A DNA stretch of 64,000 bases from assembly GCF_041428715.1 (NCBI RefSeq), contig NZ_CP155572.1, one strand, 5' to 3'. The notes under the pieces were generated by a model. That model was not told the DNA's origin, searched no databases, and saw only the letters and a program-made list of their open reading frames with translations. Of the stretch, positions 1 to 9,882 are shown in pieces; within the stretch, counting starts at the first letter, position 1, and every line of letters starts with the position of its first letter. Made by a program: the position numbers and the translations under genes. The DNA comes from Sporomusa malonica (GTDB lineage: Bacteria > Bacillota > Negativicutes > Sporomusales > Sporomusaceae).

Positions 1-1556
<1,556 letters not shown>

Positions 1557-1604
1557 AAAGGCAAAAGCCTGCAGGGAATAATCCTTGCAGGCTTTTGCCT
1601 TTTG
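1557..1604 (+). terminator. Intrinsic terminator after 16S
   Basis: A long inverted repeat, AAAGGCAAAAGCCTGCAGG on the left and TGCAGGCTTTTGCCTTTT on the right, around a short A/T-rich loop and followed by a T-rich stretch. It closes the rRNA transcript before the glycosyltransferase gene. Confidence 0.85.
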
Positions 1605-1730
1605 GTTTTGTTACAACATTAATGAATTCTTACTTAGCTTTTTCATTTTGTTTTCAGAATCGATTGCTATAATTACTAAGAAATGCAGCAATAGCTATCG
1701 CTGATCTATGCGATTGTGAGGAGAGATACT

Positions 1731-2696
1731 ATGAAATATATTTCAATTGTTGTACCTGTATATAACGAGCAGGAGAACGTGGCAGTATTTTATCAAGAGG
1801 TTTGTAAACATATGGAACCTAAGGGCTATCCATTTGAGCTAATTTTTGTTGATGATGGTTCTACGGATGAAACTGTTTTAATCTTAAACAAGTTAACCCA
1901 ACAGGACACTAGAGTTCGTGCTATTATTTTAGCACGTAATTTTGGACATCAATTAGCATTAAGTTGTGGTCTTGATCATGCCCATGGCGATGCGGTCATT
2001 ACTATGGATGGTGATATGCAACATCCCCCAGAAATGTTGCCGATTTTAATAAATAGGTGGGAAGATGGCTTTGAGGTCGTTCAAACTATCCGCAAAGATA
2101 CGCAAGGGGTTTCGTGGTTTAAACGATTTACGTCGAAAATATTTTATCGGATAATTAACTCTGTGTCGAATATTAATATGGCTGAAGGTGGATCAGACTT
2201 TAGGTTGCTTGACAGAAAAGCGGTAGATACTTTTAAAAGCTTCAAAGAAAAGGCAAGATTTATCCGCGGTATAATTGGCGCCATGGGCTATAGGCAAACA
2301 CAAATCGAATTTGTAGCCCCGCAACGTTTTGCTGGTAAGTCCAAATTTTCGCTAAGAAAAATGTTGAATTTTGCCCTTGATGGTATTACCGCTTATTCCA
2401 GATTGCCGCTTCGCCTGGCTTTTTATATGGGCATTTTATCCGGTCTGCTAAGCTTAGTTTTAACGATCGACGTAGTCTATACTAAGTTGTTTACCGCAGA
2501 TGCCGTTCCGGGATGGGCTACCATCGCAGCCAGTGTGCTGCTGCTGGGAGGACTGCAACTTGTAGGATTAGGTATTATCGGTGAATATATTGGCAGGATT
2601 TTTGAAGAAGTAAAAGAGCGCCCTTTGTATTGGGTACGAGAAGAGCTAAAAAGTAATGTGGAGGCAGCGCCTAAAAAGATAGAAACTGTTGCATGA
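1731..2696 (+). CDS. GT2 glycosyltransferase, polyprenyl-phosphate sugar transferase (GtrB/ArnC-like)
   Basis: Predicted to move a sugar from a nucleotide donor onto undecaprenyl phosphate at the inner membrane face, making the lipid-linked donor for the next gene. The N-terminal GT-A domain has VPVYNEQ near residue 8, FVDDGSTD near 39 and the DGD metal/nucleotide motif in TMDGDMQHPP near 92. Two membrane helices follow at about 228-252 and 264-288, with the GEYIGRIFEEVKERP tail typical of the DPM1/GtrB/ArnC group. The start is set at ATG 1731 because AGGAGA lies 5-10 bases upstream; an in-frame GTG at 1716 would place the Shine-Dalgarno inside the gene. A TATAAT lies at 1668-1673. The sugar is unknown. 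The following GT39 gene, 89 bases on, suggests a two-enzyme glycolipid pathway. Confidence 0.88.
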   Translation: MKYISIVVPVYNEQENVAVFYQEVCKHMEPKGYPFELIFVDDGSTDETVLILNKLTQQDTRVRAIILARNFGHQLALSCGLDHAHGDAVITMDGDMQHPPEMLPILINRWEDGFEVVQTIRKDTQGVSWFKRFTSKIFYRIINSVSNINMAEGGSDFRLLDRKAVDTFKSFKEKARFIRGIIGAMGYRQTQIEFVAPQRFAGKSKFSLRKMLNFALDGITAYSRLPLRLAFYMGILSGLLSLVLTIDVVYTKLFTADAVPGWATIAASVLLLGGLQLVGLGIIGEYIGRIFEEVKERPLYWVREELKSNVEAAPKKIETVA

Positions 2697-2785
2697 GACT
2701 AAGGCGGAAGGAATAAGGGCTACTAATAAAGATGAAATCTTATTGATTCATAAAGATAGCAGCTATTATCCAAGGAGGAATTTTT

Positions 2786-4426
2786 GTGATTACTTCAATA
2801 TCTATAGCGACTGTTCGCTCTCGAGACCTCTGTCTGGGATTGTTCCTGGTTTCCTTCATTTCATATCTGTTGTTTAGCCACCTTGTGCCAATAACAGACC
2901 CTGTAGAGTCAAATTATGTGCTTACTGCAAAAGAAATGGTAGAAAGTTCAGACTGGCTTTCTCCCAGAATCTACGGGAACGTATGGTTTGACAAACCGGT
3001 TTTCTTTTATTGGTTAACAGCCATTGCTTTCAAGGTTTTTGGGTTCTCCGACTTGGCAGCGCGTTTGGTTCCTGCCTTGTTTGCCGGGGTTGGTGTGGTT
3101 ATGGTGTATTGGTTTTTAACCAAGACCGCGAGTCAGGCAGCAGCGTTGCTAGGGGCCCTTGTCCTGGGGACATCGTTAGAGTATGTATTGCTCGCAAAAT
3201 TTGTGATTACCGATATGGTATTGTTTGTATTTAACAACGCGGCATTAGCATTCTTCTATCTTGGTTATACCAGAGTAGACGATACAAAACGCTGGTATTT
3301 TGCTATGTATGCCAGTATGGCTTTGGCCGTCTTAACAAAAGGGCCGGTGGGCTTACTGTTGCCTGGACTTGTTATGGTGATATTTATTGGGGTGCAGCGC
3401 AATTGGGCAGAACTTAGGAGAATGTATATACCTGCCGGAGTTCTTATTTTTTCTATGGTCGCCTTGCCGTGGTATGCTGCCATGTATTTTGATTACGGGT
3501 CTGACTTTGTTAATATATTTTTTGGTGTTCATAACTATTTGCGTGCGACGGTTTCAGAACATCCTAAAGATAATGTGAGTTATTATTATGTTTTAATATT
3601 TTTACTTGGTATGTTACCTTGGTCACCGATTACGCTGAAGGCTATGATTGCTGGTTGCAAAGACCGATCTTTGCGCAAATCTTCGTTATGGTTATTTAGC
3701 TTCATCTGGGTTGGCGTTTATTTCACTTTTTACTCGTTTATGGCTACCAAATATCTTACCTATACTTTTCCTATGTTTTTCCCGTTAGCGGTGATAGCGG
3801 GAATTTATCTAGAACAATTGATCAACCAGGATAATCAGAGAACCATTATTTATTGGGTGGGCATTCCAATGGTTTTAGCGACTCTCGCCTATCTTGCTGC
3901 AGCATATCGTTATCTCGGGAGTCCGTGGCTTGTTGCTGCCGTGGGAAGCCTAGTGATACTTACCTGGTGGAAAATTAAAAAACAACCCACGAAACATGCT
4001 TTAGGGTTGCTCTGTTTATGCCAAATTGCAGTGTACATGACGCTATCACTTTTTGTTTTTTCTGCAATGGCTGATAGTAAATCGGGAAAAGAGCTTGCGC
4101 AAAATATGATAGAGTATAACGGAAATAAAATTGGTCTTTATGAATTCTATAGCACCTCTGCTGTATATTATAGTGGCAAAGTTGCCGTGAAAGTTACTTC
4201 GTCAGAAGAGGCAACATCACCCCAACCAGGGTCATTAAGCTGGTCAAGTAAGTACACGATGCCTACTGAATCACTTTCAAATTTCGTGACGAATGCAAAA
4301 AAGGATAGTATAGTGATTATAGTACCTGAAGATAAAAGGAAAAGATTTTTGGAAGAGTCGAAGAATCTCAATCCTAGACTTTTGCGGACTAAAGATGGAT
4401 TTAGCTATTACTATCTTGGCGTCTGA
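2786..4426 (+). CDS. ArnT-like GT39/PMT-family lipid glycosyltransferase
   Basis: Integral membrane glycosyltransferase of 546 residues that uses a polyprenyl-phosphate sugar and transfers it outside the cytoplasmic membrane. The first periplasmic loop carries the family signature: an acidic pair in DPVESNYVLTAKEM near residue 37 and WFDKPVFFYWL near 69. About ten to eleven hydrophobic helices follow and then a soluble C-terminal domain from about residue 430. ArnT adds aminoarabinose to lipid A in Gram-negatives; no aminoarabinose synthesis genes are visible here, so the sugar and acceptor are open. Start GTG 2786 is chosen for AAGGAGG at 2772-2778. It sits between its presumed partner GT2 and a two-component system, recalling arn-pmrAB arrangements. 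Confidence 0.85.
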   Translation: MITSISIATVRSRDLCLGLFLVSFISYLLFSHLVPITDPVESNYVLTAKEMVESSDWLSPRIYGNVWFDKPVFFYWLTAIAFKVFGFSDLAARLVPALFAGVGVVMVYWFLTKTASQAAALLGALVLGTSLEYVLLAKFVITDMVLFVFNNAALAFFYLGYTRVDDTKRWYFAMYASMALAVLTKGPVGLLLPGLVMVIFIGVQRNWAELRRMYIPAGVLIFSMVALPWYAAMYFDYGSDFVNIFFGVHNYLRATVSEHPKDNVSYYYVLIFLLGMLPWSPITLKAMIAGCKDRSLRKSSLWLFSFIWVGVYFTFYSFMATKYLTYTFPMFFPLAVIAGIYLEQLINQDNQRTIIYWVGIPMVLATLAYLAAAYRYLGSPWLVAAVGSLVILTWWKIKKQPTKHALGLLCLCQIAVYMTLSLFVFSAMADSKSGKELAQNMIEYNGNKIGLYEFYSTSAVYYSGKVAVKVTSSEEATSPQPGSLSWSSKYTMPTESLSNFVTNAKKDSIVIIVPEDKRKRFLEESKNLNPRLLRTKDGFSYYYLGV

Positions 4427-4465
4427 CAGATATCGTTCCAGGCATTGAGAAAAGGAGTTACAGAG

Positions 4466-5149
4466 ATGCGTATATTGCTTGCTGAAGATGATGCCAAGCT
4501 AGGTAATCTAATTAAACGTATGTTGGAAAAGGCCGAAGTGCAGGTGGATTGGGTTACACAGGGTGACACTGCGATAGAGTACGCAATCCATTCCCCCTAT
4601 GATGTCATTGTTTTAGATTGGATGATGCCAGTTAAAACTGGAATTGAGGTTTGCGATCACCTACGCAAAGGCGGGTATCAAGGATCAATATTAATGCTTA
4701 CAGCAAAAGATGACGTCGTCGATCGGGTGTTAGGGTTGGATACAGGAGCCGATGACTACCTTGTAAAACCGTTTGAGTTTGTAGAACTACTTGCTCGGCT
4801 CCGCGCTTTATCACGCCGCAGTAGCACCAAGCTGAAAGAAGATATAGTACAATTGGGCGACCTTATTCTAAATCGTTCGAGCCGCAGCGTTCAATTTAAG
4901 GAAACTGAAGTACAGCTTACTAGCCGCGAATTTCAGTTACTGGATTTGCTTGTTCAAAACAAAGGGCAGGTAGTACCACGAGAGGTTATATTAGATAGAG
5001 TCTGGGGGCTAGAATCTGACGTATCACCCAATAACCTTGATGCTTATGTGCGTTTGTTGCGGAGAAAAATTAACCTGCCAGAGGGTGACGTGGTAATCCA
5101 AAATGTAAGAGGGGTAGGTTTCAAGTTGGAGGCTCATCATGTTTGCTAA
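4466..5149 (+). CDS. OmpR/PhoB-family response regulator
   Basis: Cytoplasmic transcription regulator of 227 residues. The receiver domain (about 1-118) has the acidic pair D8-D9, the phospho-acceptor D51 in VLDWMMP, and the conserved Lys in LVKPF near 102. The C-terminal winged helix (about 130-225) has the OmpR pattern LTSREFQLLDLL and VWGLESDVSPNNLDAYVRLLRRK. ATG 4466 is taken as start because AAAGGAG lies at 4451-4457; the upstream TTG at 4445 would put that site inside the gene. Its end overlaps the kinase gene by 11 bases, so the two are translationally coupled. Likely targets include the adjoining glycosyltransferase genes; this is an inference from position. Confidence 0.93.
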   Translation: MRILLAEDDAKLGNLIKRMLEKAEVQVDWVTQGDTAIEYAIHSPYDVIVLDWMMPVKTGIEVCDHLRKGGYQGSILMLTAKDDVVDRVLGLDTGADDYLVKPFEFVELLARLRALSRRSSTKLKEDIVQLGDLILNRSSRSVQFKETEVQLTSREFQLLDLLVQNKGQVVPREVILDRVWGLESDVSPNNLDAYVRLLRRKINLPEGDVVIQNVRGVGFKLEAHHVC

Positions 5150-6431
5150 AATTCGCAACCGCCTTACTATGGTGTATGCTGCAGTTATGGTATGTTTTCT
5201 TATCTCATTCATTATTGCAAGTTACACTGGGTTGGTTTGGGTGCTATACCGAGAAGAGCAGCTAGATGTAGAGGCATTTGCTAAAGAAGAAGCTCATGAA
5301 CATATTAACGTACTTCGGCAGAAACAATTGTCAGCGAATCAACCTTTCGTGGAAGATGATGAGCAAAATGATGGCAAACTCTTTCACTACGTATTTGATA
5401 TGAATAATCAACAGGTTTCCGCCAGTGAGCCAGCTCCCGAAGTACGTGCCGCTATTATAGAAAGCATAGGTAGCTGGAAAGGTGCTGATGGGGAAGCGAT
5501 ATTAACCAAACTACATCTTCCAAGCGACAATAAAAATTACTTTATGATATGCAGTCTGAAAGTTTATGAGGGAGACCGTGCGTTAGGTACTGTTTTCGTA
5601 GGTAAAGATATTACGTCCTACTGCATAATGTTAAAACGGTTATTGCTAGTGCTGAGCACTGTATGCCTGTTATTTCTTGTTATTGCAACTTTTGCCGGAC
5701 ATGTACTGGCGGGGCGGGCAATTATTCCTATAAAAAACTCTTTCTCCAGACAACGTGAGTTCGTTGCAGATGCATCTCATGAACTTCGTACTCCTCTGAG
5801 TGTTATGCTTTCTTCTGTTGATGCAATTCGAACAGATGACGAAAATAAGTTTTCGACATTCTCTGAACAGGTTCTTGATGATATGAAAAGTGAAATCAAG
5901 AGAATGACAAAAATTGTAGCTGATTTATTAACTCTTGCAAGAGCTGATGCCGGTGCGACAAACCTTTTTAAAGAAAAGTTTGACATCAACAATGTGGCAG
6001 AAAAGGTAATCCGTTCTTTTCAACCAGTAGCAGCTGAAAAAGGGATCAAGCTTGAGTTTGTCGGAACAAACAATCTTTTTATACAAGCAGATAGAGAACG
6101 AATTAACCAGCTTTTTTTGATTTTAATTGATAATGCTTTAAAATTTATACAGCACGAAGGAGCGGTAATCCTCACTGTCAAACAGGTGACTGGTTCGAAG
6201 CGGACAGTCAATATCATCGTACAAGATAACGGGCAGGGTATTCCCGAAGACCAGCAGCAACTTATTTTTGAACGGTTTTACAGAATAGATAAAGCAAGAT
6301 CCAGGGACGCGGGGGGAACTGGGCTAGGTCTGTCCATTGCAAAATGGATAGTGGAAGCTCATGGCGGAACAATTAAAGTTGAAAGCTCTGTCGGTGTCGG
6401 CAGCACTTTCATTGTAAGCTTGCCTAGCTAA
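5139..6431 (+). CDS. Sensor histidine kinase, partner of the upstream regulator
   Basis: Membrane histidine kinase of 430 residues. TM1 is at about 10-32 and TM2 at about 163-187, enclosing an extracytoplasmic sensor of some 130 residues that is rich in acidic residues near 60-80 (FVEDDEQNDGK). The H-box is FVADASHELRTPLS, and the ATP-binding domain carries DNALKF, DNGQGIPE and GGTGLGLSI. The start ATG overlaps the end of the response regulator, with GGAGG upstream. The acidic sensor next to lipid-modification genes loosely recalls PhoQ/PmrB cation or peptide sensing, but that is only an analogy. Confidence 0.92.
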   Translation: MFAKIRNRLTMVYAAVMVCFLISFIIASYTGLVWVLYREEQLDVEAFAKEEAHEHINVLRQKQLSANQPFVEDDEQNDGKLFHYVFDMNNQQVSASEPAPEVRAAIIESIGSWKGADGEAILTKLHLPSDNKNYFMICSLKVYEGDRALGTVFVGKDITSYCIMLKRLLLVLSTVCLLFLVIATFAGHVLAGRAIIPIKNSFSRQREFVADASHELRTPLSVMLSSVDAIRTDDENKFSTFSEQVLDDMKSEIKRMTKIVADLLTLARADAGATNLFKEKFDINNVAEKVIRSFQPVAAEKGIKLEFVGTNNLFIQADRERINQLFLILIDNALKFIQHEGAVILTVKQVTGSKRTVNIIVQDNGQGIPEDQQQLIFERFYRIDKARSRDAGGTGLGLSIAKWIVEAHGGTIKVESSVGVGSTFIVSLPS

Positions 6432-6445
6432 TTAATATTCTGGGT

Positions 6446-6492
6446 GAAGCCCCGAGTGATACCGGCTGCCAGCCGGTATCACTCGGGGCTTC
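6446..6492 (+). terminator. Terminator of the glycosyltransferase/two-component operon
   Basis: A near-perfect inverted repeat with arms beginning GAAGCCCCGAGTGATACCGG and ending CCGGTATCACTCGGGGCTTC, separated by a few bases and followed by TTTAAATG. With about 22 base pairs it is unusually long. Confidence 0.85.
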
Positions 6493-6573
6493 TTTAAATG
6501 AATGGTTCTTGCAAGTCTGCATTTTTAATTTAAATATGGTTAGCCAGTTTTTTCTTAGGTAAGACTAAAAGAA

Positions 6574-6624
6574 TTGACAGTACATTGATTTTGGTTTTAT
6601 AATAAATACTATACGGGGGTATAG
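6574..6624 (+). promoter_or_regulatory. csoR-copA promoter with CsoR operator
   Basis: TTGACA at 6574-6579, an 18-base spacer and TATAAT at 6598-6603 form a consensus sigma-A promoter. Over the expected start site lies the inverted repeat CTATAC-GGGG-GTATAG at 6609-6624. A G-rich centre flanked by GTATA/TATAC half-sites is the known form of CsoR operators. Apo-CsoR bound here would block transcription until Cu(I) releases it. Confidence 0.85.
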
Positions 6625-6637
6625 TAGGAGGATCTAT

Positions 6638-6907
6638 ATGCTAGATGAACGGGAAAAGACAGATATTAAAAAAAGACTAAGGCGAACAAGTGGACAAATC
6701 AACGGAATTGAGAAAATGGTAGATGAGGGTCGTTACTGTGTGGATATTCTGCAGCAGATTATGGCAGCGAGAGCCGCACTCAATCAGGTAGCGCTCATTA
6801 TGATTGAAAGTCACACAAAGAGTTGTGTGGTTAATGCTATAAAAGAAAACCGTACTGAAGAGGCTGTCGATGAGTTGATGGGCGTCTTATCTAAGTTCAC
6901 AAAGTAA
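6638..6907 (+). CDS. csoR: Copper-sensing repressor CsoR
   Basis: Small all-helical repressor of 89 residues, the normal length for the CsoR/RcnR family (DUF156). The Cu(I) ligands of the family are present: Cys34 in GRYCVDIL and His59/Cys63 in ESHTKSC, the Cys-His-Cys set that separates copper sensors from the Ni/Co-type RcnR and sulfur-type CstR proteins. The basic N-terminal helix KKRLRRTSGQINGI is the DNA-binding face. It is the first gene after a strong promoter with a CsoR-type palindrome, and copA follows 35 bases later, so autoregulation of the copper operon is expected. AGGAGG stands 8 bases before the ATG. Confidence 0.95.
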   Translation: MLDEREKTDIKKRLRRTSGQINGIEKMVDEGRYCVDILQQIMAARAALNQVALIMIESHTKSCVVNAIKENRTEEAVDELMGVLSKFTK

Positions 6908-6942
6908 GAGTGGCATGCTACAAGAGGTAAAGGGGTGAAAAT

Positions 6943-9366
6943 ATGACTGATTCAAACAGAGCATCTGTAGAGACTGTCTTTTTAAAGATCGGAGGCATGA
7001 CATGTGCCGCCTGCTCAGGCAGGGTGGAACGCGGGCTCGCCAAACTCAAAGGAGTAGAAAAGGCCGCCGTTAATCTTGCCACTGAGAAGGCTTCTATAAC
7101 CTATGATCGCTCGCAGATTAGCCTGAGCGAGATAGCACATAAGATTGAAGACTTGGGCTATCAGGTTATCAAGGATAAGGTAGACTTAAAGATTACCGGT
7201 ATGACCTGTGCGGCCTGCTCAGGTCGCGTGGAAAGAGGCTTGAGCAAACTGACTGGTGTAACCAATGCTGTTGTCAATCTGGCAGTGGAGAAGGCTACGG
7301 TAGAGTATTATCCTGGTGTAACTACTTTAAACGATATTAAGGGTAAAATTGAAAAACTTGGGTTTGGTGCTCATGATTTAGCAGATACTGCCGCGGTAGA
7401 CAAAGAGAAGCAGGCCCGTGAAGCAGAGATAAGTAGACAACGCTTTCGCCTTCTGCTAGCTGCAGGTTTTTCCCTGCCGCTACTATTGGCTATGGCCATG
7501 CACATGCTTGGAGTAAAGGGCTGGGCTAGCGAGTTATTGATGAATCCCTATCTCCAATTGGTATTGGCAACTCCTGTCCAATTTATTGCAGGCTGGCAGT
7601 TTTACCGAGGGGCTTATATCGTGCTTAAGAACGGCAGCGCGAACATGGATGTTCTGGTCGCGCTTGGAACGTCGGCTGCCTATTTCTATAGTATCGCTAA
7701 CGTACTTCGACATGCACCTGATCTATATTTTGAGACATCAGCTATTCTAATTACGCTAATTATTTTGGGTAAATTACTTGAAGCCACTGCCAAAGGGCGG
7801 ACCTCTGAGGCCATTAAGGCGCTTATGGGGCTGCAGGCCAAGACGGCCAGAGTGCTGCGCGATGGACAGGAAATTGATATTCCGGTCGAATCAGTCTTGG
7901 CCGGGGATATCGTGGTGGTGCGTCCTGGCGAAAAAGTTCCGGTCGACGGCGTTATTGTTGAAGGGACATCAACGCTGGATGAGTCGATGCTTACCGGTGA
8001 AAGTTTGCCTGTTGATAAAAAGACGGGTGATCAGGTAATTGGCGCAACCATCAACAAATTTGGCACCTTCAAATTTAAGGCCACTAAAGTTGGCAAAGAT
8101 ACTGCTTTAGCTCAAATTGTGCGCATTGTCGAAGAAGCCCAAGGATCTAAAGCACCAATTCAGCGCTTTGCCGACGTGGTATCAGCATATTTTGTACCGG
8201 TCGTTGTAGGACTGTCGCTGCTAACCTTTGTGGTATGGTTTTTTATTCTGGACCCAGGTAATTTCTCGCGGGCGTTGGTCAATTTCACTGCCGTATTAGT
8301 CATCGCATGTCCTTGCGCACTTGGATTAGCTACACCGACATCGATTATGGTAGGGACAGGTAAAGGCGCGGAAAACGGGATATTGATCAAAGGTGCTGAG
8401 CACTTAGAGAATGCCCATAGACTGACAACCATTGTCCTTGATAAAACAGGCACAATTACCAAGGGTGAGCCTGAAGTTACTGATATTGTGCCGTTTGCTG
8501 GACTTGCTGAAGCTGAACTCCTACGCCTGGCTGTCAGGGCAGAGAAAAACTCTGAGCATCCTTTGGCGCAAGCTATTGTTAAGTACGGGCAAAAACAAGG
8601 CGTATCTCTTAACGACCCTGAGTCATTTACTGCTATTCCTGGGTACGGGGTTGAGGTTACCATTGAAGGAAAAAGAGTTTTAGTGGGTACCCGCAAACTA
8701 ATGCTGAAAAATAATATTGAGTTTGAATCAGCTGTTACTCAAATCGAACAGTTGGAATTGCAAGGTAAGACAGTCATGCTGTTTGCCTTAGAAAACAAGC
8801 TCAGCGGTTTATTCGCCGTGGCTGATACGGTGAAAGAGCATTCTGCTCAAGCTGTAGCCGAGCTGAAAAAAATGGGTATTGAGGTATGGATGATAACCGG
8901 TGATAACACCCGGACTGCCCAGGCTATCGCCCAAACTGTCGGTATAACCAGCGTTATGGCTGAAGTACTGCCAGAGCACAAAGCTGAAAAGGTTGAGGCT
9001 CTTAAAAAAGAGGGTAAGGTTGTGGCTATGGTCGGTGATGGCATTAACGATGCTCCGGCGTTGGCAACGGCCGATGTCGGCTTTGCCATTGGCACAGGCA
9101 CCGATGTTGCTATTGAGGCGGCAGATATTACGCTAATGCGGGGTGACCTGACTGGTATTGTAGCTGCTATTCGCTTAAGTAAGGCAACTATGCGCAATAT
9201 TAAGCAGAATCTATTCTGGGCGCTTATCTATAATTCGCTTGGCATCCCAGTCGCGGCAGCAGGATTTCTATCACCTGTACTGGCAGGCGCGGCAATGGCC
9301 TTTAGTTCGGTTTCGGTGGTAACCAATGCACTTAGACTGAAACGGTTTAAGCCGTATAAGGATTAA
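6943..9366 (+). CDS. copA: Copper-exporting P1B-type ATPase
   Basis: Exports Cu(I) across the cytoplasmic membrane at the cost of ATP. The protein has 807 residues. Two heavy-metal-associated domains carry GMTCAAC, with Cys21/Cys24 and Cys89/Cys92. About eight membrane helices include the metal-site motif C456-P-C458 in IACPCALGLATP. The phosphorylated Asp is D500 in DKTGTITKGEP, SEHPLA is the nucleotide-domain HP motif, and GDGINDAPAL is the hinge. The CPC motif, the GMTCAAC metal-binding domains and the preceding csoR all point to copper rather than cadmium/zinc. A ribosome site AAAGGGGTG precedes the ATG. It is transcribed with csoR and closed by a terminator. Confidence 0.96.
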   Translation: MTDSNRASVETVFLKIGGMTCAACSGRVERGLAKLKGVEKAAVNLATEKASITYDRSQISLSEIAHKIEDLGYQVIKDKVDLKITGMTCAACSGRVERGLSKLTGVTNAVVNLAVEKATVEYYPGVTTLNDIKGKIEKLGFGAHDLADTAAVDKEKQAREAEISRQRFRLLLAAGFSLPLLLAMAMHMLGVKGWASELLMNPYLQLVLATPVQFIAGWQFYRGAYIVLKNGSANMDVLVALGTSAAYFYSIANVLRHAPDLYFETSAILITLIILGKLLEATAKGRTSEAIKALMGLQAKTARVLRDGQEIDIPVESVLAGDIVVVRPGEKVPVDGVIVEGTSTLDESMLTGESLPVDKKTGDQVIGATINKFGTFKFKATKVGKDTALAQIVRIVEEAQGSKAPIQRFADVVSAYFVPVVVGLSLLTFVVWFFILDPGNFSRALVNFTAVLVIACPCALGLATPTSIMVGTGKGAENGILIKGAEHLENAHRLTTIVLDKTGTITKGEPEVTDIVPFAGLAEAELLRLAVRAEKNSEHPLAQAIVKYGQKQGVSLNDPESFTAIPGYGVEVTIEGKRVLVGTRKLMLKNNIEFESAVTQIEQLELQGKTVMLFALENKLSGLFAVADTVKEHSAQAVAELKKMGIEVWMITGDNTRTAQAIAQTVGITSVMAEVLPEHKAEKVEALKKEGKVVAMVGDGINDAPALATADVGFAIGTGTDVAIEAADITLMRGDLTGIVAAIRLSKATMRNIKQNLFWALIYNSLGIPVAAAGFLSPVLAGAAMAFSSVSVVTNALRLKRFKPYKD

Positions 9367-9376
9367 ACGACATTAC

Positions 9377-9411
9377 GCAAGCAGCCCTCTGATTAGTGGA
9401 GGGCTGCTTGC
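9377..9411 (+). terminator. Terminator of csoR-copA
   Basis: Perfect 13-base-pair stem GCAAGCAGCCCTC / GAGGGCTGCTTGC with a 9-base loop, ending in CCTTAAAAG. The downstream T-tract is weak but the stem is strong. Confidence 0.75.
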
Positions 9412-9882
9412 CTTAAAAGAACATAAATTCTTCAAAGCCTTAGCCTGTGATATTGTTGATAAATATATTTGTATTTTTCTTGGAAAATAATGTTATGTCA
9501 TATATTTACAAGGAATTTTATGGTATAATTTAAAAGAGCATAATGTTCAATTTTATTCAAATTAGTCGAAAAGATGCAAAATGATTAGCCAAAGGAGGTT
9601 TATCTGGATAGTTCGGATAGTAAGTACTTCAGCAGAAGTCAAAGATTATTAGTACTAGAAAACCAAATAACTAGCGCAACCAGAGCTTAAGAATAGCCAA
9701 CTGTTTATACTCCACGATTATAAGGGGATTTACTGTAGGCATTACTAGAGGTCTGATTTTTTATTTAAAAATTTATATGCTTCATCGAAGGGGGCTGTTT
9801 TTTCTACAAACAATTTAAGGTGGATTGTATGCAGATTTTAGATGAATAACCGTATTATGATATTATTGAAGGGGTGAGTTAA
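9412..9882 (+). other. 470-base intergenic region, mostly without recognisable content
   Basis: A/T-rich spacer before the orphan kinase. It contains a TATAAT at 9524-9529 without a good -35, and a very strong Shine-Dalgarno (AAGGAGG, 9592-9598) that is not followed by ATG, GTG or TTG at a normal distance. Only a CTG at 9604 opens a 28-codon frame (see findings). The stretch from 9690 to 9860 shows no convincing gene, terminator or riboswitch that I can identify. Confidence 0.5.

Noticed and set aside
8160..8696. 178-codon minus-strand frame inside copA
   Set aside because: It is a shadow of the copA codons; its composition is low in aromatic and charged residues and it has no ribosome site or family pattern.
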